This document shows, one piece after another, positions 58,241 through 64,000 of a stretch of 64,000 bases of DNA. Source of the DNA: Globodera rostochiensis (taxonomy: Eukaryota > Nematoda > Chromadorea > Rhabditida > Heteroderidae); the NCBI GenBank assembly GCA_018350325.1, contig JAEVLN010000004.1, forward strand, positions 4,506,082 to 4,570,081. The letters run 5' to 3'. A model generated the notes under the pieces. The model was given only the letters and a program-made list of their open reading frames with translations, did no database searches and was not told where the DNA came from. How positions within the stretch are numbered: position 1 is the first letter of the stretch; each line of letters begins with the position of its first letter. A program made the translations under genes and the position numbers.

Positions 58241-59665
58241 TTGCTGATTAAATTTCAATGCTCGATATAATTTTTTTAATTTTTAACATTTGTTAAAAAA
58301 ATTGTGCAAAAATTTCGGAAATTTTGCCGATTTTCGAATTTATTTAACACCAAGTTATAGTTTTTGCCGCAAGCAACGAAAGAAAGAATGAAATGGCACA
58401 TGGGGAAAAACCGGCGATTTTTAGCTCGTGTGGATGAAATGCCGACCGAGTGTACACAACCAAAACGAAAAGTGCGGGAGAGGGAGAGGGAGGGGGGAGA
58501 GGAGAAAAGCACGGGAATGATTCGAGGAGTAAAGACGCATACGTGAGATAGAGAAAGAAGAGATGGGAGGAAAGAAGGCTAAAGAATGTTGGGGGGGGGG
58601 GGGATCGCGTCTGGCCAGCCGCGTCTCGGGAACGTTTAGCAGCTCATAACTTTGTTCAAGACTGACCAATCCAGATAATCTTTATATCATTCTAAAGCCG
58701 TAATAAGAAGAAGCTATTTGTAAGCATTCGAAAAAGAATTGGATAAAATTTAACAAAGTTGTGACCAGAAAACAATGAAAAAGTCCGATTTACACTTTTT
58801 AGGTAATTAATAACTGTTTAGTAGTAGTGCATCGAGGCGGCTCGATGTTGCTGAAATACATTTTCTAATCTTTTAGAGCTTTCGAATGATATAAAAATTA
58901 TGCAGATTGGTCAATCTTGAAAAAAGTTATGAGCTGCTAAACGTTCCTGAGACGCGACTGGCCCGCTTCGTGTTTGGTGAATGAGTGACAAATAGAGTAA
59001 GAAAGCAAAAGAATTCATACACCGTGAGAGAGAAAACAAAAAAAGTGAAAAGGCTCAAGTTTGGTTAAACAGAAAAAGAGGAAAATGGAGGAGGAGCATA
59101 TTTTGAACGTGGGAATTGGTCTCTGCTGAGTTGCTGCTTATTTTTAGTTCGTCGCTATGGGCAACAAATGAGAAACGGGCAAAGATAGCTGAGGAAAGGA
59201 TACTCATGCCAGGCACAGCGTGAAAGGGTAGGGAAATTGGAATGGAATTGTGGGTGACGACGGGAGGGGGGCATTAATATCCAGTGTACGAACAGTTTTT
59301 TTTGTAAAAGATTAATGCTTTCATAGCCATAAAAGGGGCGGGGACGGCTTGGGCCCGCGGGGCCCACATCTTTAGGGGTGTAAATTTAGTCCCGGTCCCG
59401 GTGGGATCAAAAAACCGGGACTTTGCATTTTTCAAAAAGTCCCGCCCGGACCGGGACCTGAAAACCCCGGGAAATCTCGTCCCGGTACCGTACTACCCTA
59501 CTTTAAGTTCAAATATTTTATAAGTTACCTTTTTGGTTTAAATGTTTTGGCGTTATGTTTTACATAAATGAATTAATTAGCTTTTTTTTCTTTTTTTGCC
59601 GTCAATGTTCTGTTAACATTTGCTAATTCGAATTTTTTTTTTCTTAGATATTGTGAAACGATGCA
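58241..59665. other. Intergenic region with a long-armed MITE
   Basis: It separates divergent genes. It contains a GA-rich stretch (58460-58580), a G12 run at about 58590, the inverted-repeat element 58611-58963, and a palindromic CCCGGTCCCGG / CCGGGACC cluster at 59385-59495. No gene is seen. Confidence 0.5.
58611..58963. mobile_element. 353-bp MITE with about 80-bp inverted repeats
   Basis: The left arm 58611-58693 and the reverse complement of 58884-58963 share CGCGTCTC-GGAACGTTTAG, CAGCTCATAACTTT and GACCAATC, with roughly 90% identity. No open frame is inside. Confidence 0.85.
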
Positions 59666-62600
59666 ATGTCTTTTAATGTAAGTGATGGTTATGTCAAGGC
59701 CTTAATCAGAAAAAAATTTCGGGAGGGTTGGAGGGGGTATGGTTGGGGGTTCGGTCGAAAGGCAAAAAAAAAAAGAAGTAGAAAATTGAATGCATTACAA
59801 ATTAACTTCGAATTTAGCTTCTGCCTACCATAGAGCTCAAATTATGCGATGACACGCTTACAAAATCTGCGCAAGAATTTGTCAAACAGCAACAGTCAAG
59901 CAAAATTGTTGATCATGCTCAAATTGTTTATGAGAATTTTTGGCTTGTTCTGCTGCTCACTTCGAATGAGGATTTAATTGTGCACTACAGAATTGGCACT
60001 TCTTCGCGCTTTACGTCGTTTCCAATTAGAAGCCTTTTTTCTGAAAAGGTTATTCTGGAACATAATTTGGTACTTTTCGGTTATGTGCACACATTCAAAT
60101 TTAATAATGGTTCAATTATTTATATCTGATTTGCAGAGTTTTTCACAATTGGCTTTGACAGCAATTGCTTTTGACTGTTCTGTGGTCGTTTTCATATCAT
60201 CTGATGGACAAACAATATTGCTGGTCCCTGTAAGCATCGGCGGGTACTGGTTCCTCCATTCTCGATAATATTTCTGGATTCATATTATAATTTTGCCAAA
60301 AAAACAACTCAAATGCGCGAAACATGACATGAGACAATTAGGCTTACAGAAACCTTTTGACCTTTACTTAATGGTATATTTTCCAAAACAGTTTCGTGCC
60401 TTTATGGATGTTACGTGGCGTCAAAAATCGACTCTCTCGGTGGTCAACCCGACGATTTTTTCACCATTTGACTTGGAATCAGAATATGGACTGGAGGAAA
60501 AACAACACAAACATATCTCGCGAGTTTGTACAGCAATTTGCTTTCATTCTTTGACTGAACACACTTTTTTGATATTCAGCGACAGAGTATTGCCTATACA
60601 AATAAATGATTAATACACCTTTTGCATTTAGAGTGGCTCCTTATATATTGTGAATTTGAACTTGCAAAGGATTGATGTTAAAATTGATCTCAAGGCCGAA
60701 ATATTTTTATTACACACATTCTTGCAAATCGGCAGGAATTACCTTTTGGTGAATTGTTTATTTTGACGGACTTCTAACCCAAAACGAACATTTTTTTCGT
60801 AAATTCTAAATTTTAAAAATTAATTTGGGCCTCAAAATCGTTCAAAAAGTACAACGAAAGGAAGTAATGGTCAAATTCGGCCTTTTGAATGGATTTAGGC
60901 CATCTCGACTTTAAAACTTTATTAAAAAAATGGGGGTGGGGGCAAACTATTACCGAAATTGATGGTGCTTTTTGAGAATTAGGAGTTCGACCAATAAAAA
61001 ATATTTAATCGCTTGGTCTTTTACTATAATTGTGCTTTTGCTTATCAAACTGTGAAATTGTTAATTTAGGTTTCTTTTTCTGATAGGACTCAATTGATGT
61101 TGCCTCTTGAAAGCAATGATACTTCTGTTCGAGAAACTTTGATGCGAGTTACGACATCCCAAATTCACCAAGTCGACCAAAAATCGTATATTTTACCTCA
61201 AGTTGGGGAGTCCGTTTGTGTGTTGAATTTTCACAAAAATCAGGTTTTGACATCGGAATAAATAATTAAAAATGTTGAGGTTTAAGCTCTCCATTTTCGA
61301 CTTTTTTCAAACTCTTTCATCAGCTCCGCCACAATTTTGTTTGGAATTTTTTGCGTCCGATAACATACGCCAAGTGCTTTGCATGTCACGAATGGTTGTT
61401 GTGCTGACTCTTCAAAACGATTTGTTTATTCACCTTCGGGTTTTTCACGTATTTTTTCTTTGCATTAGCCCCATTCATTTGCTTTGTTTTAAAGCCAACT
61501 GGAACTTCTGTTCGTTATGAACCAACAAAGGCCATTTTTACATCGGATGCGCCGTTGGAAGAAGGCACAAAAATTTTGCATTTAATTCCATCGGCCTCTG
61601 CTAATGCTAACAGAAGTGGTGAGGATCCGTTGGAATGCTTCTCAATTGTTACAGAAACGGGGCTTTTTACAGTGCGGACTCAAAAGTAACATTTAATACG
61701 TAAATTAGGAATCCGAAATATCGAATTAATGTTTAGATCGCTGAATGACTTCATTCTTGATCATCTCAGCTCGAAATTTTACTCTCTTGATTGTCTCTCT
61801 ACTGTTGCCGACTTTCTGCAAATTTCCCCTCCAAAACTTTGCCTCTCTCTCCTTCGCTGTTCACTTCGAATTCCCTCAGCTGTCGACGTTCCCCAAGTTA
61901 ATAGCATCATTTCTCTTGCTTTTAAATGTAAAGTAAGTGACTTCACCAATAAAACGCCACAGGGGTTGTGACGACTGTCCATGACTTTTAATTTTCTTTT
62001 TTTTATGAATGGTATTCTCTCAGATTGAACCGAGTGCCTTACTTTCTGTTCTCCAGGAAAGCAGTCGAGAGGACCTTTTATTGCCTTTTCTTAGGGTCAA
62101 GATTGAAAAGGACTCGGGTGATAAATCACTGCGACAATTTCTGCTTGGTGCACTTTTGGCCAGAATTGCTCACATATCTGAAGATGAGACCAAACTGGAG
62201 GAAAATGGACACCGGAAGGAGTTGGAAGTGGAAAAGGATGCTCTCGAATATGAACTCAGGTCTAAAAAAACTGGTGGGAGGGGGGGGGGGTTGGTTGTAG
62301 AGTTTATTACTACAACTTACATTTTAGGAATTTTTTGATTAAATTTGATGTGAATGAACCCGAAGTCCTTCTGGTTTTACTTCGTTATTCGCTTTTGTCT
62401 TGCGTTTGTGTGCTTCTTTGCCGCAATGCGTCCGTGCACAGTCCCACGGTTGTGCGCTTTTTGCTTGAATGGCCCGATTGGAAGTCCATTGAACTGGCCG
62501 GAAGCCTGCTCAAATGCCTCTCTTATATGCATTGGCCTTCCATTGATTCGTACTCCAGAACGGTCGTGGCCAAGTTGTTTAATTTGGTCCCGTTTTTTGA

Positions 62601-64000
62601 TATTATTCAACTTCAAATGGTTGACAGAATTGCCAAACTGTTGATAGAAAGGTTAATTAAGGAGACTATTCAAGAATCAAACGAAGAATCTTTGGTATTA
62701 AGGTCAATTGATTGTGCACATTCCCTTCAATTGATGTGTTTGCTGCGTCTTTTTCACTTTACCATGGAAAAGGAAGGGCAATCGAAGTGTGAATTGAAAT
62801 TACAAAAGAATTCAGTCGATTCCGGCCCCAACTGTACTATTTTAATTGGCGAAGATGCATATGAAATTGTGAACAGTTGTGCCAATTCCGACGGCATGGG
62901 ATTTCGACCGTTTTTCTGGGGTGAGTTCTCTGCTGGAACTCAGCGGTTGCTACGCACCGAACATCCAAAGGCCAACGGAGAACAGTGCTCGACATTGGCC
63001 CGTGGTAATGCTATTCAATCTACGAAAACAAACGACGAAAAAGAAAGTGCCGTCGACACGTTTCCAGCGAGAAAGAGATTGCCGAGAGGCAAAGAACGGG
63101 CGGGTCCATTTGTTCACACTTCAATCCCCCAGGCTGTGAAGTTGCCAGATTCGCGTCTTCAGGTGTAATTGATATTTTTGTTTCTTGCAAATTTGAATAA
63201 CAAAATTCTGGCAGATCCGCGCGGTTTCTTGTGGAACTGAACATGTTCTTCTTCTGACCGTCGTTGGCCGACTTTTTAGTTGGGGACTGAATAGATATGG
63301 CCAATGCGGCGATGGGACTGAAAAGCCGATCGTTTCGCCTATTGTAAGCCGTTTCGAAAAAATGAAACTTATTTTAATTCGTTTACATATTGCAGGAAAT
63401 AAAAGGCAAGTGGGGGAGCATTGTTAGCATTTGCGCCGGTCATTACCACTCGGGATTTGTCTCTGAGAGTGGCGAGATTTACCTTTGGGGCTGGGGACTG
63501 TATGGACAGCTTGGAAATGGCCAAATCGCCGATTTGAGACGACCAACAAAGAGTCGTCCATTTAGTGCGTTGGGTTGTGTCAAAACAATATGGTAAATGT
63601 AAATTAATCGCGATTGATTGGTTCTCTAACCGAAAATTCAGTCTTGGCTATTCCCACACTTTGGTGCTTTGCTTTGATGGGCGCGTCTTCGGTTGTGGCG
63701 CTTTGTCCCATGGCCAATTGGGCGTTGACCCTCGCCATTTGGAAGGAAATCCAATAAAGGCTACAAATCCAATTCAGTTGCCGTTTCCAATGCCCATTTC
63801 TTTGCTGGCTTCAAGTAATTATATTGTTCTACCGATTTATTTACAAAGATAATTCTGCTAATTTTAGAATATTTTCATGGAATTGCGTTGGGTGTCGACG
63901 AAAGGAACAAAGGGGTGCTGTTTGAGTGGGGCGATTCGCCGCAGTCGCTGAAGATGCAGACATTTCTGCAAAGACGGCTCCGATCAAAACAAAAAAGTTC
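59666..64000 (+). CDS. RCC1-repeat protein, 5' part (possibly GLO-4/Claret)
   Basis: The gene runs off the window end. ATG 59666 begins a four-residue exon MSFN followed by a GTAAGT donor. Exon 2 (from 59818) reads LLPTIELKLCDDTLTKSAQE. Many short exons follow, rich in beta-type hydrophobic sequence (LALTAIAFDCSVVVFISSDG; HISRVCTAICFHSL), suggesting an N-terminal propeller-like region of about 450 residues, and then helical sequence (62340-62690, LLRYSLLSCVCVLLCRNASV). From about 63215 RCC1 repeats appear: GTEHVLLLTVVGRLFSWGLN, YGQCGDGT, IVSICAGHYHSGFV (63420), IYLWGWGLYGQLGNGQIADL and FGCGALSHGQLG (63690). A long N-terminal region before RCC1 repeats suggests GLO-4/Claret, the factor for lysosome-related organelles, from memory. 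ALS2- or HERC-like proteins are other options. Confidence 0.75.
60826..60951 (+). repeat. Second copy of the dispersed repeat seen at 225-364
   Basis: The shared order of blocks is CTCAAAATC, TTCAAAAAG, GTCA-ATTCGG, A-run, G-run and CAAACTAT, with small gaps and many substitutions. It lies in an intron of the RCC1-repeat gene. Confidence 0.5.

Overview
This is nuclear DNA of a nematode. The genes are dense (about one per 4 kb), most introns are 40-60 bp with TTTCAG-like 3' splice sites, and several genes start just after a trans-splice-like acceptor. Two pairs of same-strand genes lie only 137-172 bp apart, as in SL operons. Many products belong to families known from C. elegans (EPG-9/ATG101, LST-3/CCAR1, LST-4/SNX9, an IL-17 receptor-like protein). 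I cannot fix the genus. The moderate GC and very frequent poly-C/poly-G runs are distinctive.

Layout: atp-1, mitochondrial ATP synthase alpha (419-2852,+). A DUF1399/glycine-rich-domain protein (3105-8200,-) with minisatellites in its introns. A C-rich intergenic region (8.2-10.2 kb). A large NRPS-like adenylation-thiolation-reductase protein (10209-16050,+). A short-chain dehydrogenase (16716-17700,+). ATG101/EPG-9 (18561-19727,-), divergent from coq-8 (20293-23299,+), which is closely followed by the cyclophilin PPIL1 (23472-24195,+). A small membrane protein (24837-25269,-). A GnRH/AKH-type GPCR (27589-30181,+). An unrecognised Gln/Ser-rich protein (30861-34759,-). A protein with BCL9/Legless-like HD1 and HD2 motifs (37241-39526,+). 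CCAR1/LST-3 (40148-45813,-). TFIIE-alpha (46651-48487,+), probably in an operon with SNX9/LST-4 (48625-53131,+). An IL-17 receptor-like SEFIR protein (54186-58240,-). The start of an RCC1-repeat protein, possibly GLO-4/Claret (59666 to the window end,+).

Functional links are loose. COQ8 and ATP synthase serve respiration. ATG101 starts autophagy. TFIIE, CCAR1 and the BCL9-like protein act in transcription; CCAR1 and BCL9 are both beta-catenin coactivators in other animals. The most unusual items are the A-T-R synthetase next to an SDR, the apparent nematode BCL9/Legless protein, two GC-AG introns, several short inverted-repeat (MITE-like) elements, and the poly-C/G tracts. Gene models were spliced by eye from conserved protein sequence and splice signals. 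Exon edges are reliable where family conservation is strong and approximate elsewhere.
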